DNA of 17,180 bases from Gemmatimonadota bacterium. Lineage in GTDB: Bacteria > Gemmatimonadota > Gemmatimonadetes > Longimicrobiales > Gaopeijiaceae. Position 1 is the first letter of the stretch. The number at the start of each line of letters is the position of its first letter. A program made the translations under genes and the position numbers. Shown in pieces: positions 6,607 through 14,137 of this stretch. Below the pieces are notes generated by a model. It did not search any database. It was not told the origin of the DNA and saw nothing but the letters and a program-made list of their open reading frames with translations. Location of the stretch: positions 1 through 17,180 of the forward strand of contig JACQVC010000065.1 of the NCBI GenBank assembly GCA_016209995.1. The letters are read 5' to 3'.

Positions 6607-7826
6607 GATCGGGACTCCAGATCATCGAGGGCAGCGACCCCGGGCAGCTCCATGCCGGCGAGGAACTCGAGGGCAGCACCTCCACCGGTCGACACGTGGG
6701 TCATGCGATCGGCGACGCCGGCGGCACTGGCCGCGGCAGCCGTGTCGCCACCGCCAAGGACGGTCAGAGCCCCTCGGTCGGAAGCACGCGCAATGGCCCG
6801 CGCCAGGTGGAGCGTTCCCTCGGCGAACGACGCGACCTCGAACGCGCCCACGGGTCCGTTCCAGAGGATCGTGCGGGCGCCCGCCAACTCGTCCGAGAAG
6901 ATCGTTCGCGTCCGCGTGCCGATGTCCCCGATACTGAGAGTCGGCGCCACTGCGTCCCGGTCCACGTTCACTGTCGCGCTATTCTCGGCGATTTCTTCCG
7001 CCACGATGACGTCCACCGGAAGCATGAGCTTCCCGCCGGCGCGACCGAGCAAATCACGCGCGAATTCGACGCGGTCTTCCTCGACCAGGGACGTGCCGGT
7101 CTCGAGTCCCAGTGCTCGGTAGAACGTATTCGCCATCGCGCCGCCGACCAGCAGGCGATCCGCACGGGGGAGCAGACGCTCCATCAGCTCGATCTTTCCA
7201 CTGATCTTCACGCCGCCGAGCAACACCACGTAAGGGGCCTCGGGCTGGCTCAGCGCGTCGCCCAGAAAACGCAGCTCGCGCTCCATCAGGAAGCCGGCAA
7301 CGGCACGTCCACCACGCGTCCGCAGAGCCTCCGCCACGCCTGCCGTCGAAGCGTGGGCGCGATGGGCGGCGCCGAACGCATCGTTGACGAATAGATCGAC
7401 CGTCGCGGCGAGCTCGCGCGCAAGCTCCGGTGAGTTGGCGGTCTCGCCAGGATGGAACCGCGTGTTCTCCAGCACGATGATTTCCCGGGGACGGAGCGCG
7501 CGAATGGCCTCCGCCGCGCGCGGACCCGTCAACTCAGGGACGAATCGCACGGGCAACGCCAGCAGCTCCGCGAGCCGGCTAGCCACGGGTGCGAGGGAAA
7601 GATCGGCGCGAGCCACCCCTTTTGGGCGCCCGAGGTGAGACAGGATGATGACGGCAGCGCCACGGTCGACCAGGTTCCGGATCGTGGGCAAGCTGGCCCG
7701 CATCCGTGTGTCGTCAGCCACCTCGCCGGCCGGACTCAGCGGCACATTGAAATCCACGCGCAGCAGCACCCGGTGTCCGCGTACCTCGCCAGCGGGCAAC
7801 GCCGCGAGCGTGAGCTTAGCTCCCAC
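6603..7826 (-). CDS. pgk: phosphoglycerate kinase
   Basis: Pgk transfers phosphate from 1,3-bisphosphoglycerate to ADP. The 407 residues match the family (about 390-415). Motifs include RVDFNVPL (23-30) for 3-phosphoglycerate binding, ILSHLGRPKG (61-70), LLGGVKISGKIELM, and the nucleotide-binding GGGDTAAAASAAGV near the C-terminus. The start is GTG at 7824-7826, giving Met-Gly-Ala-Lys, and it lies inside the polypurine repeat that also begins dnaB and gmk. The distance from this start to the first core strand is normal for the family. The gene sits 132 nt after gap and overlaps tpiA by 4 nt, so the leader repeat may set expression of pgk and the genes after it separately from gap. Confidence 0.97.
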   Translation of the reverse strand: MGAKLTLAALPAGEVRGHRVLLRVDFNVPLSPAGEVADDTRMRASLPTIRNLVDRGAAVIILSHLGRPKGVARADLSLAPVASRLAELLALPVRFVPELTGPRAAEAIRALRPREIIVLENTRFHPGETANSPELARELAATVDLFVNDAFGAAHRAHASTAGVAEALRTRGGRAVAGFLMERELRFLGDALSQPEAPYVVLLGGVKISGKIELMERLLPRADRLLVGGAMANTFYRALGLETGTSLVEEDRVEFARDLLGRAGGKLMLPVDVIVAEEIAENSATVNVDRDAVAPTLSIGDIGTRTRTIFSDELAGARTILWNGPVGAFEVASFAEGTLHLARAIARASDRGALTVLGGGDTAAAASAAGVADRMTHVSTGGGAALEFLAGMELPGVAALDDLESRS

Positions 7827-7890
7827 ACCACCCCCTTCCCCTCCTCACACCCCTTTCCACTCCCCTTCGCTGACCTCCGCTTCGCTCCGG
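7816..7890 (-). repeat. polypurine start-codon repeat, copy A (pgk)
   Basis: Read as mRNA, this 75-nt element begins near AGCGAAGCGGAGGTCAGCG and continues through a G/A-rich tract with GGGG runs. It ends in GGTGTGGGAGCTAA, where the GTG is the pgk start. The first 30 nt and last 20 nt are almost identical to copy B at 14059-14137, while the middle differs by small length changes but stays purine-only. It lies about 70 nt after the gap stop. It supplies the leader, the G-rich Shine-Dalgarno-like run and codons 1-4 of pgk. Confidence 0.85.
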
Positions 7891-7916
7891 TTGGGCATAG
7901 CTTCCTGATCAGGCGC

Positions 7917-7934
7917 TAGAAAGCCGAGCCGGCT
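7917..7934 (-). terminator. weak stem-loop after gap
   Basis: On the minus strand AGCCG and CGGCT pair around a 3-nt loop (7922-7934), followed by TTTCT. It lies 24 nt after the gap stop and before the pgk repeat. The stem is short and the U-tract poor, so it may act as an attenuator or be incidental. Confidence 0.3.
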
Positions 7935-7958
7935 GGATTGGCAAGAGGATTGTTAGGA

Positions 7959-8987
7959 TCACCCCCGGACTGCGGCCGTGAGACGCGCGCCCACGTAGCG
8001 CGCCAGGTCGACGCAGCGCGTGGAATAGCCCCACTCGTTGTCGTACCAGGCGAGCACCTTGACCAGCCGGCCCCCGATGACCGTCGTGCTCTGGAGATCG
8101 ACGATCGCGCTGGCTGGATTCCCGATGAAATCGACGGACACCAGCTCTTCGTCGGTGCAGACCAGATAGCCCTTCAACTCACCCGCGGAGGCTTCCCTGA
8201 ACGCGGCATTCACAGCTTCCTTCGTCGTATTGCTCTCGACTTCCGCGACCAGATCGATGATGGAAACGTCGGGAGTCGGCACGCGAATCGAGATGCCGTC
8301 CAGTTTTCCCTCGAGCTCCGGGATCACGAGCGCGGTCGCTCGCGCGGCGCCCGTCGTGGTGGGAACCATGGAAACGGCCGCGGCCCGCGCCCGGCGCAGG
8401 TCTTTGTGCGGCTGGTCGAGGATGGTCTGATCGTTCGTGTACGAGTGCACCGTCGTCATGAATCCGTGGCGAAAGCCGAAGCGGTCCATGAGCACTTTCA
8501 CAACGGGGACCAGACAATTCGTCGTGCAGCTCGCATTCGAGATCACGTGGTGCTTGTCCGGGTCGTAGGCGGAGTGGTTCACGCCCATCACCACGGTGAG
8601 CCCTTCGCCCTTCGCCGGCGCGCTGATGATGACCTTCTGAGCACCCGCAACCAGATGCTTGGCGGCGTCCTCGCGCTTGGTGAAGCGTCCCGTCGACTCG
8701 ATGACGATGTCCACCCCCAAATCCCGCCAGGGCAGTTTCGCTGGATCGCGCTCGCTCAGAACGCGAATGCGGTCTCCATCCACGAGGAGATCGCTTCCGT
8801 CGGTCTCGACGGTGCCCGGATAGGAGCCGTGCACCGAGTCGTAGCGGAGTAGGTGAGCCAGGGTCCGGGTGTCCGTCAGGTCGTTGACGGCGACAAAATC
8901 GAGATCAGCCGAGCCGGCTTGTTTGGCCGATCGCAGTACGTGGCGTCCAATCCTTCCGAACCCGTTAATCCCGATGCGTGTGCTCAT
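7959..8987 (-). CDS. gap: glyceraldehyde-3-phosphate dehydrogenase
   Basis: Gap oxidises and phosphorylates glyceraldehyde-3-phosphate using NAD(P). The 342 residues are full length. The Rossmann motif is INGFGRIGR (7-15). VAVNDLTD (32-39) is the cofactor-selecting loop and favours NAD. The catalytic Cys154 lies in SNASCTTNC, His181 in [10 protein letters not shown], and the C-terminus carries WYDNEWGYS. The ATG at 8985-8987 has GAGGA 8 nt upstream, and GGAGGG lies further up in the 44-nt space after the comF-like gene. It is followed by pgk and tpiA. It could be the glycolytic GapA or a Calvin-type enzyme; sequence alone does not settle this, but the gene set fits glycolysis. Confidence 0.96.
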   Translation of the reverse strand: MSTRIGINGFGRIGRHVLRSAKQAGSADLDFVAVNDLTDTRTLAHLLRYDSVHGSYPGTVETDGSDLLVDGDRIRVLSERDPAKLPWRDLGVDIVIESTGRFTKREDAAKHLVAGAQKVIISAPAKGEGLTVVMGVNHSAYDPDKHHVISNASCTTNCLVPVVKVLMDRFGFRHGFMTTVHSYTNDQTILDQPHKDLRRARAAAVSMVPTTTGAARATALVIPELEGKLDGISIRVPTPDVSIIDLVAEVESNTTKEAVNAAFREASAGELKGYLVCTDEELVSVDFIGNPASAIVDLQSTTVIGGRLVKVLAWYDNEWGYSTRCVDLARYVGARLTAAVRG

Positions 8988-9031
8988 GGCTACGTCCTCA
9001 AGCCCTCCTTCAGGTGTCCGATCTCATCGTC

Positions 9032-9808
9032 TCAGTACAGCGCTCTTGCGAAAGTCACGACAGAAACGGCGCGCACCCCGCCAGCACCCAGAGCGCTGGC
9101 GGCCGCCCGCGCCGTTGCGCCCGTCGTGAGCACGTCATCCACCAGGATCACATGCGCCCCGGGCAACTCGAGCTGCACGTCCGAACGTACGTGGAACGCA
9201 CCGGCCACATTAGCCATGCGCTCCGCCGGCTGCAAGGCGACCTGAGTCCCGCTGCCGCGGATCCGTTCCAGCGCGGCGAGGCAGCGGAGTTGGGCGCCGG
9301 TCGCGTAGGCCTGCGCGATCAAGGACGCCTGGTTATAGCCGCGCTGGCGCAAGCGTAGCGGGGTTGTCGGCACAGGCACGACCAGTGTCGCTTCGCGCCT
9401 GGAGTCGTGCGGTAGCAAGAGTCGGGCCATCCTCTCACCCATGAAGCCACCCAAATCCTCCCAGCCACCGTACTTGAGTGCATGCACGAGTTCTGTGGCC
9501 GGAGGCTCCAGCACGACGCAGCTGCGCGCGCAGCGCAGGACCGGCGGCCAGTCGCCGCATTCCTGGCACCAGGCAGCGCGTTCCGCGCCGGTGCCACGGG
9601 GCGAATCGCAGCGGGCACAACGCGGCCACGGGATCGGGCGCAAGCGCGCCCGACAGGGCCGGCAGACCAGGCGCACCGAGTCGCCGAGAGCAATGGGACC
9701 CCGGCAACCCAGGCAGACAGGTGGCAACAGAAAGTCCAGCAGGTGGCGCAGCCTGGAGGTCCGCCGGGGCGTTGCCGAACTAGCGGACCATGGCTCTGAC
9801 GAGTGCAT
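9032..9808 (-). CDS. ComF family protein (zinc-finger phosphoribosyltransferase-like)
   Basis: ComF-family proteins accompany DNA uptake in competent bacteria and combine zinc-binding cysteines with a phosphoribosyltransferase fold. With the ATG at 9806-9808 the protein has 258 residues. Four CxxC pairs (Cys32/35, 49/52, 64/67, 81/84) form the N-terminal finger region. VPVPTTPLRLRQRGYNQ (144-160) and the PRPP loop ILVDDVLTTGATA (221-233) are the family hallmarks. A longer frame reaching 9916 would overlap aroE by 88 nt and encodes only low-complexity sequence, so I prefer the internal ATG, 20 nt after aroE, although its Shine-Dalgarno is weak. Whether the organism is competent cannot be judged here. 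Confidence 0.9.
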   Translation of the reverse strand: MHSSEPWSASSATPRRTSRLRHLLDFLLPPVCLGCRGPIALGDSVRLVCRPCRARLRPIPWPRCARCDSPRGTGAERAAWCQECGDWPPVLRCARSCVVLEPPATELVHALKYGGWEDLGGFMGERMARLLLPHDSRREATLVVPVPTTPLRLRQRGYNQASLIAQAYATGAQLRCLAALERIRGSGTQVALQPAERMANVAGAFHVRSDVQLELPGAHVILVDDVLTTGATARAAASALGAGGVRAVSVVTFARALY

Positions 9809-9828
9809 CGTGAGGGGACTACACCGTT

Positions 9829-10692
9829 TCAGTCCGCCGCGGGCGCGCTGCGCCGAGCGAGCGCCTGGCGCAACGCGGCACGCATGGCATCCAGCGGAGC
9901 CTCGCGACGCCACCATTTCTCGAACGATGCCGCGCCCTGCGCGACCAGCATCTCCATCCCATCCGCGCAGGGAATGCCGCGCTGACGGGCTGCGGTCACC
10001 AGCGGCGGCTCGTGAAGTCCGTAGGCCAAATCCAGTAGCGCACCGATGTGGCTGAGCAGACCCAAATCAAGGGGAAGCGGATCGTCGGGAGAAAGGCCGA
10101 GGCTGGTCGTGTTCACGACGATATCCACGGACTCATCGGCGAGCTGGTCCGGTGAGGGAACCACACGAACTCGCTGGTCTCCCACTCGCGTGGCCACGGC
10201 CTGGGCGCGCGACAGAGTGCGATTCAGGACCAGGACCTGATCGGCGCCCTCATCCATGAGGGCCGCCAGCACGGCGCGCGCCGCACCTCCCGCTCCCAGA
10301 AGCAGGACTCGGGCCCCGCTGGGCGAACCGCCGCCAATCGCCGCCAGCGCCCTGAGGAATCCGGCGACATCCGTGTTATCGCCGTGGATCACGCTATCCT
10401 CGAGCCAGAAGGTGTTGCACGCACCGGTGCGCCGGACCGCGGCGCTACGCTCGTCCACGAGCGCGGCGGCCGCTTCCTTGTGCGGCAGCGTCACGTTGCC
10501 GCCGCCGCCCGCCAGCGCGATTCCGCGCAGGAGACCGGCCAGCTCGCCTTGCCCGCAGCGCAGCGCCAGGTAGATCCCGTCCACCGCCGCGGCGTCGATC
10601 GCCGCATTCTGGATCACCGGCGACAAAGAATGAGACACGGGGTCTCCGAGCAGAGCGTAGAGCCGGGTCTCGGCCGTGCAGGGCCGCCTCAC
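9829..10692 (-). CDS. aroE: shikimate dehydrogenase
   Basis: AroE reduces 3-dehydroshikimate with NADPH in the shikimate pathway to aromatic amino acids. The 287 residues show GDPVSHSLSP (16-25) for substrate binding, catalytic Lys72 in NVTLPHKEAA, Asp108 in HGDNTDVAGF, the dinucleotide motif GAGGAA (133-138), the adenine-ribose segment VLNRT, and a C-terminal DGMEMLVAQGA helix start. The GTG at 10690-10692 overlaps the stop of the phosphatase gene by 4 nt (GTGA). Length and motifs are complete. Identification is firm. Confidence 0.96.
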   Translation of the reverse strand: MRRPCTAETRLYALLGDPVSHSLSPVIQNAAIDAAAVDGIYLALRCGQGELAGLLRGIALAGGGGNVTLPHKEAAAALVDERSAAVRRTGACNTFWLEDSVIHGDNTDVAGFLRALAAIGGGSPSGARVLLLGAGGAARAVLAALMDEGADQVLVLNRTLSRAQAVATRVGDQRVRVVPSPDQLADESVDIVVNTTSLGLSPDDPLPLDLGLLSHIGALLDLAYGLHEPPLVTAARQRGIPCADGMEMLVAQGAASFEKWWRREAPLDAMRAALRQALARRSAPAAD

Positions 10693-11186
10693 GGGGCCAC
10701 CAGAGGTTCGATGCGGTCCATGACCAGCCTCACCAGCTCCGTCAGCCGATCGTAGGTACGCTCGTATTCATCGTCGCCGCCCCCAAAAGGATCCGGGACC
10801 TCGTCCACGGCGAGCTCACCCGCAAACTCGGTGATCAGCTCCGCTTTCTCGCCGGCTCCCAAGTCCTCCACGACCTGGCGCTGCATTGGACTCATGACCA
10901 GGACCAGATCGGCCCAGAACAAAAGATCGGCCGTGATCGGCTGGGAGGAATGGTCCGATAGGTCCAGTGCATGACGCCGTGCCGCCGCGACTGCGCCCGG
11001 CGATGCGGGCGCGCCCGGCGCTGCGCCCACGCCCGCCGAGCGTACGCTGACGTGGCGCCAACCGCGCCGCGCCAGCTCACGCACGGCAATGACTTCCGCG
11101 AGCGGACTCCGGCACGTGTTGCCTGTGCAGACGAACAGCACGTTGTACGTAGCGATGTCAGGACTGCCGTCGCTGTGCTGGCTCAT
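10689..11186 (-). CDS. low-molecular-weight phosphatase, probable protein-arginine phosphatase (YwlE type)
   Basis: This 165-residue protein has the LMW-PTP P-loop CTGNTCRS, with nucleophile Cys20 and Arg26 in a CX5R arrangement, and the general acid Asp132 in PDPFGGG. In Bacillus YwlE a Thr at the fifth P-loop position favours phosphoarginine over phosphotyrosine; Thr24 is at that position here, so arginine phosphatase activity is inferred. The start ATG at 11184-11186 overlaps the upstream Sua5-like gene by 29 nt; a later GTG at codon 16 (11139-11141) is possible and closer to the usual family N-terminus. The pairing with a Sua5 gene resembles Bacillus ywlC-ywlE. An arsenate reductase-like role is less likely given DPFGG. 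No McsB kinase is in this window. Confidence 0.88.
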   Translation of the reverse strand: MSQHSDGSPDIATYNVLFVCTGNTCRSPLAEVIAVRELARRGWRHVSVRSAGVGAAPGAPASPGAVAAARRHALDLSDHSSQPITADLLFWADLVLVMSPMQRQVVEDLGAGEKAELITEFAGELAVDEVPDPFGGGDDEYERTYDRLTELVRLVMDRIEPLVAP

Positions 11187-11835
11187 CGATCCTGGGAATG
11201 ATCGCCCGGATCCGGGCTGCCGGAAGTGCTCCTAGCCGCGCGATCACGGGCGGCTCGACCGTGCAATCCAGGATCGTGGACGGTTGTGATGGCGGAAGTC
11301 TTCCTCCGTCCAGCACCCAAACCTCGCTGGTTCCGCCCAGCGACGCCACCACTGCGGCGGCCTCGGCGGCCGATCGGGCTGGCGAGCGGCCGGGAGTATT
11401 CGCGCTCGTAGACGTGAGGGGTTCGCCCAGCTCCGTGAGCAACACGCGCAGCTCCGGATGGGGCGTGGCTCGCACGGCCACTGTGCCCCGAGCATCCCGT
11501 ACGCCTGGAGGATAGTCGGCAGTCGGCGCCGGCAGTACCAGGGTCAGGGGTCCCGGCCATAACGCCTCCGCCAGCCGACCCGCGTCCGGAGACCAGACCA
11601 GGTCCTCGACCATGCCGCGGTCCGTGACCAGCACCAGAAACGTCTTCTCCGGAGCCCTCGCCTTGAGCGCCCGTAGTCGGGCGACGGCCGTCGCAGTGAG
11701 CGTCGAGCCCAGGCCATATACGGTCTCGGTGGGATACGCGATCAGCCCCTCGTCACGAAGGTGACGGACGATTCCGTCGAGATAGCGCGCCCGCCACTCC
11801 GCCCCAGTGAACGGGATGAGACGTGGATGGGTCAT
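11158..11835 (-). CDS. L-threonylcarbamoyladenylate synthase (Sua5/TsaC/YrdC family)
   Basis: This enzyme makes threonylcarbamoyl-AMP from threonine, bicarbonate and ATP for the t6A modification of ANN-decoding tRNAs. The 225 residues contain a single YrdC domain. YPTETVYGLG (34-43), the basic KARAPEK segment (58-64), WPGPLTLVL (93-101), TSTSANTPG (141-149) and PSTILDC (185-191) are characteristic. The Sua5 C-terminal domain is absent, so this is the short TsaC form with a tail of about 30 residues. It starts 9 nt after ispD and overlaps the phosphatase gene by 29 nt. TsaB, TsaD and TsaE are not in this window. Confidence 0.93.
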   Translation of the reverse strand: MTHPRLIPFTGAEWRARYLDGIVRHLRDEGLIAYPTETVYGLGSTLTATAVARLRALKARAPEKTFLVLVTDRGMVEDLVWSPDAGRLAEALWPGPLTLVLPAPTADYPPGVRDARGTVAVRATPHPELRVLLTELGEPLTSTSANTPGRSPARSAAEAAAVVASLGGTSEVWVLDGGRLPPSQPSTILDCTVEPPVIARLGALPAARIRAIIPRIDEPAQRRQS

Positions 11836-11844
11836 TCCAGGAGC

Positions 11845-12537
11845 CTAGGGGGCTGAACTACCTCGCAGCGCCAGCAGCGCCTCCGCGATCCGCAGATCCT
11901 CCGGACACGTGATCTTGATGTTGTCGGGCGAACCCTCCACGACCTGAACCGTGCCGCCGTAACGCTCGACGAGCGCCGCATCGTCCGTGGCGACGTAACC
12001 GCTGCGAGCGGCGGCGCGCAGCGCCTCGACGATCATCGCGCGCGGAAAGGCCTGCGGTGTTTGAGCACTCCAGAGGTGCTCACGATCGGGGGTGCCGACA
12101 ATTCGCCGTGACGCGTCCACCGCCTTTACCGTATCCGTGAGCGGCCACGCCGCCACGGCGCCCAGGCCCGTAGCCGCGACCCGGATGCAGCGTTCGATCA
12201 CCGCGCGGGTGACCAGCGGCCGGGCCGCGTCGTGGATCAGCACCACCTCTACATCAGCGGGGATCGCTTTCAGCGCGGCGCGCACCGAGTCGGTCCGCGT
12301 CGCCCCGCCCGCGGCGACGACGATGCGCGGGTCCACTCCGACCAACCAAGAAGGCGGCGAGGCGACATCCGCGGGTGGGAGCGCGACGACGACGTGCGTA
12401 ATCTCGGAGTGCTCGAGGAACGGGCGGATCGCTCGCAGAAGGACCGGCTCACCTGCCAGCTCCGCATACTGCTTCTGTACGCCTCCCATGCGGGTGCCCG
12501 ACCCCGCTGCCGCGATCGCGGCCGCCGCCCGGATCAT
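11845..12537 (-). CDS. ispD: 2-C-methyl-D-erythritol 4-phosphate cytidylyltransferase
   Basis: IspD couples MEP to CTP in the non-mevalonate isoprenoid pathway. From ATG 12535-12537 it has 230 residues, the family length. Motifs are AAAGSGTRMGG with the KQY segment for CTP binding, GGATRTDSV, VLIHDAARPLV, TPQAF, TDDAALVERYG and GSPDNIKITCPEDL. Other possible starts are ATG codons at 12558 and 12555 and a TTG at 12573. The large inverted repeat 12566-12608 covers the TTG and lies just before the two upstream ATGs, which favours 12537, but no good Shine-Dalgarno distinguishes them. ispF, often adjacent or fused, is absent. Confidence 0.94.
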   Translation of the reverse strand: MIRAAAAIAAAGSGTRMGGVQKQYAELAGEPVLLRAIRPFLEHSEITHVVVALPPADVASPPSWLVGVDPRIVVAAGGATRTDSVRAALKAIPADVEVVLIHDAARPLVTRAVIERCIRVAATGLGAVAAWPLTDTVKAVDASRRIVGTPDREHLWSAQTPQAFPRAMIVEALRAAARSGYVATDDAALVERYGGTVQVVEGSPDNIKITCPEDLRIAEALLALRGSSAP

Positions 12538-12565
12538 CCTGCCAGGCCCGGCCATCATGCATAGA

Positions 12566-12608
12566 ACAAGCAAACCACCGTTTCACGCGGAGACGGTTGT
12601 TTGCTTGT
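12566..12608 (-). terminator. 16-bp inverted repeat between dnaB and ispD (probable terminator or leader hairpin)
   Basis: The arms 12566-12581 and 12593-12608 are reverse complements with one mismatch in 16 positions around an 11-nt loop. It is the longest inverted repeat I found in the window. On the transcribed strand it begins 24 nt after the dnaB stop, and its descending arm is T-rich and runs into TTCT, so it could end the dnaB transcript. It also lies directly before the possible ispD starts and could affect ispD translation. A separate perfect palindrome, CACCATGGTG, lies at 12615-12624. Confidence 0.6.
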
Positions 12609-12632
12609 CATCAGCACCATGGTGGGGGACTC

Positions 12633-14069
12633 TTACTCCGGTTCGCCCCGCGTCATGGAGTCGAAGCGGGCGTAGGCTTTGTTGAAGTAAAGTGGAATCT
12701 TGTCAGTCGGACCGTTGCGTTGTTTGGCGATGATCAGCTCTGTCTTGCCTTCGATGGGGAGCCCGTCCCTACCGATGCGAACGTTTCCCTCCTCATCCAG
12801 CGCGCCCCGGTAGTATTCCTCGCGGTAGAGAAACATGACGACGTCGGCGTCCTGCTCGAGAGCGCCCGATTCGCGCAGATCGGAGAGCTGCGGCCGGCGG
12901 TCGGCCCCACGTTGCTCCGGCGCCCGACTCAGCTGGCTGAGCGCGACGACCGGTACCTCCAGCTCCTTGGCGAGCGTCTTCAGCCCCCTGGAAATCTCAC
13001 TGACCTCCTGGACGCGGTTCTCACCGCGAGTGGGCGCCGTCATGAGCTGCAAATAATCGACCACGATGAGTCCGACCTCGGCGTGCGCCTTCAGCCGGCG
13101 AGCCTTGCCCCGCGTTTCCAGGATCGTCGTGCCCGGTGTGTCGTCGATCCAGATCGGAGCCGTGTTCAGATGCGCCGCCGCCTTGGCCAGGCTCTGCAGC
13201 TCATCGGTATCCAGGATGCCGCGCCGCAGGTTCTGGAAGTTGACGCGGGCCTCGGCGCACAACAACCGCTGCACGAGCTGCTCCTTGGACATCTCCAGGC
13301 TGAAGATGGCCACGGGCACGCCGGGCGGCTCGAGCGCGGCATTCTGCGCAATGTTGAGGGCCAGGGACGTCTTCCCCATCGATGGGCGGCCGGCAATGAT
13401 GATCAGATCTCCGCGTTGGAAGCCGGCGGTCAGGCGATCCAGATCCGGGAATCCAGTGGCCACGCCCGTGAGCTTGGACGGCGACTGTTGGCGCGCCTCG
13501 ATGTACTCGAAGGTGGGCCAGAGGACTTCCTTGATTCTCACGAAATCCGCTCGTGCTCGCGCCCTGGCCACATGGAAGACCCGCTGCTCGGCCAGATCGA
13601 CGACTTCGTCGACGGTTCGTTCGCCGGGCTCGTGGACGTCGCGGACGATCTGATGGGACGCGTCGATGAGCCTGCGCAGAGTGGCCTTGTCGCGAACCAG
13701 CCGGGCGTGGTACTCGAGGTTGGCGGCGGTAGGCACGGCGTCGAGAAGTTCGGCCAGATACCGCATCCCGCCGACGGAATCGAACTCACCGGTCTTCTTG
13801 AGCTCTTCCGACAGCGTGATCACGTCGATGGCCTCGTCGCGCTGGAATAGACGGACCATGGCGCGGAAAAGCCGGCGGTGCGCCTCGCGGTGGAACATCG
13901 AGTCATCGATGAAATCGACCGCGCGAGCGACGGCTTCGCGATCGATGAGCATGCCCCCGAGTACGGAGATCTCCGCTTCGAGCGAGTAGGGCGGCTCTCG
14001 ATCGTAGCCGCTCGAGCGCGGCTCCGCTGACTCGTTTGTGGCGGTCAGCAGTCGCTCATTAGCTCCCAT
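12633..14069 (-). CDS. dnaB: replicative DNA helicase DnaB
   Basis: DnaB is the hexameric 5'-3' helicase at the replication fork. The 478 residues comprise the N-terminal helical domain starting at YSLEAEISVLGGMLID (28-43), a linker helix, and the RecA-like domain. That domain has Walker A GRPSMGKT (227-234), FSLEMSKEQL (256-265), Walker B LIVVDYLQLM (334-343), LSQLSRAPEQR near 378, and the C-terminal DLRESGALEQDADVV and AKQRNGP segments. No intein interrupts the Walker motifs. The ATG at 14067-14069 yields Met-Gly-Ala-Asn and lies within repeat copy B, which fills the whole 62-nt space after the uracil-DNA glycosylase gene. Identification is firm. Confidence 0.97.
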   Translation of the reverse strand: MGANERLLTATNESAEPRSSGYDREPPYSLEAEISVLGGMLIDREAVARAVDFIDDSMFHREAHRRLFRAMVRLFQRDEAIDVITLSEELKKTGEFDSVGGMRYLAELLDAVPTAANLEYHARLVRDKATLRRLIDASHQIVRDVHEPGERTVDEVVDLAEQRVFHVARARARADFVRIKEVLWPTFEYIEARQQSPSKLTGVATGFPDLDRLTAGFQRGDLIIIAGRPSMGKTSLALNIAQNAALEPPGVPVAIFSLEMSKEQLVQRLLCAEARVNFQNLRRGILDTDELQSLAKAAAHLNTAPIWIDDTPGTTILETRGKARRLKAHAEVGLIVVDYLQLMTAPTRGENRVQEVSEISRGLKTLAKELEVPVVALSQLSRAPEQRGADRRPQLSDLRESGALEQDADVVMFLYREEYYRGALDEEGNVRIGRDGLPIEGKTELIIAKQRNGPTDKIPLYFNKAYARFDSMTRGEPE

Positions 14070-14137
14070 ACCACCCCCCTCTCACTCCTCCACCCACCCC
14101 TCTCCCCTCCCCTTCGCTGACCTTCGCTTCGCTACGG
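14059..14137 (-). repeat. polypurine start-codon repeat, copy B (dnaB)
   Basis: This 79-nt element is the fullest copy. Read as mRNA it starts with CGTAGCGAAGCGAAGGTCAG, where TAG is the stop codon of the uracil-DNA glycosylase gene. It continues with a purine tract holding four or more runs of at least three G residues, and ends in GGTATGGGAGCTAA, where ATG starts dnaB. It has near-identical ends to copy A, and its middle tract resembles copy C. The intergenic space between the two genes is entirely repeat. Confidence 0.88.

Noticed and set aside
7816..7890. CRISPR-like or IS-end interpretation of the polypurine repeats
   Set aside because: The copies are single and kilobases apart, have no spacers, no terminal inverted repeats, no transposase and no clear target-site duplication.
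9809..9916. 36-codon upstream extension of the comF-like gene
   Set aside because: It overlaps aroE by 88 nt and encodes low-complexity sequence.
12597..13850. 417-residue plus-strand open frame opposite dnaB
   Set aside because: Shadow of dnaB on the other strand with no recognisable domain.
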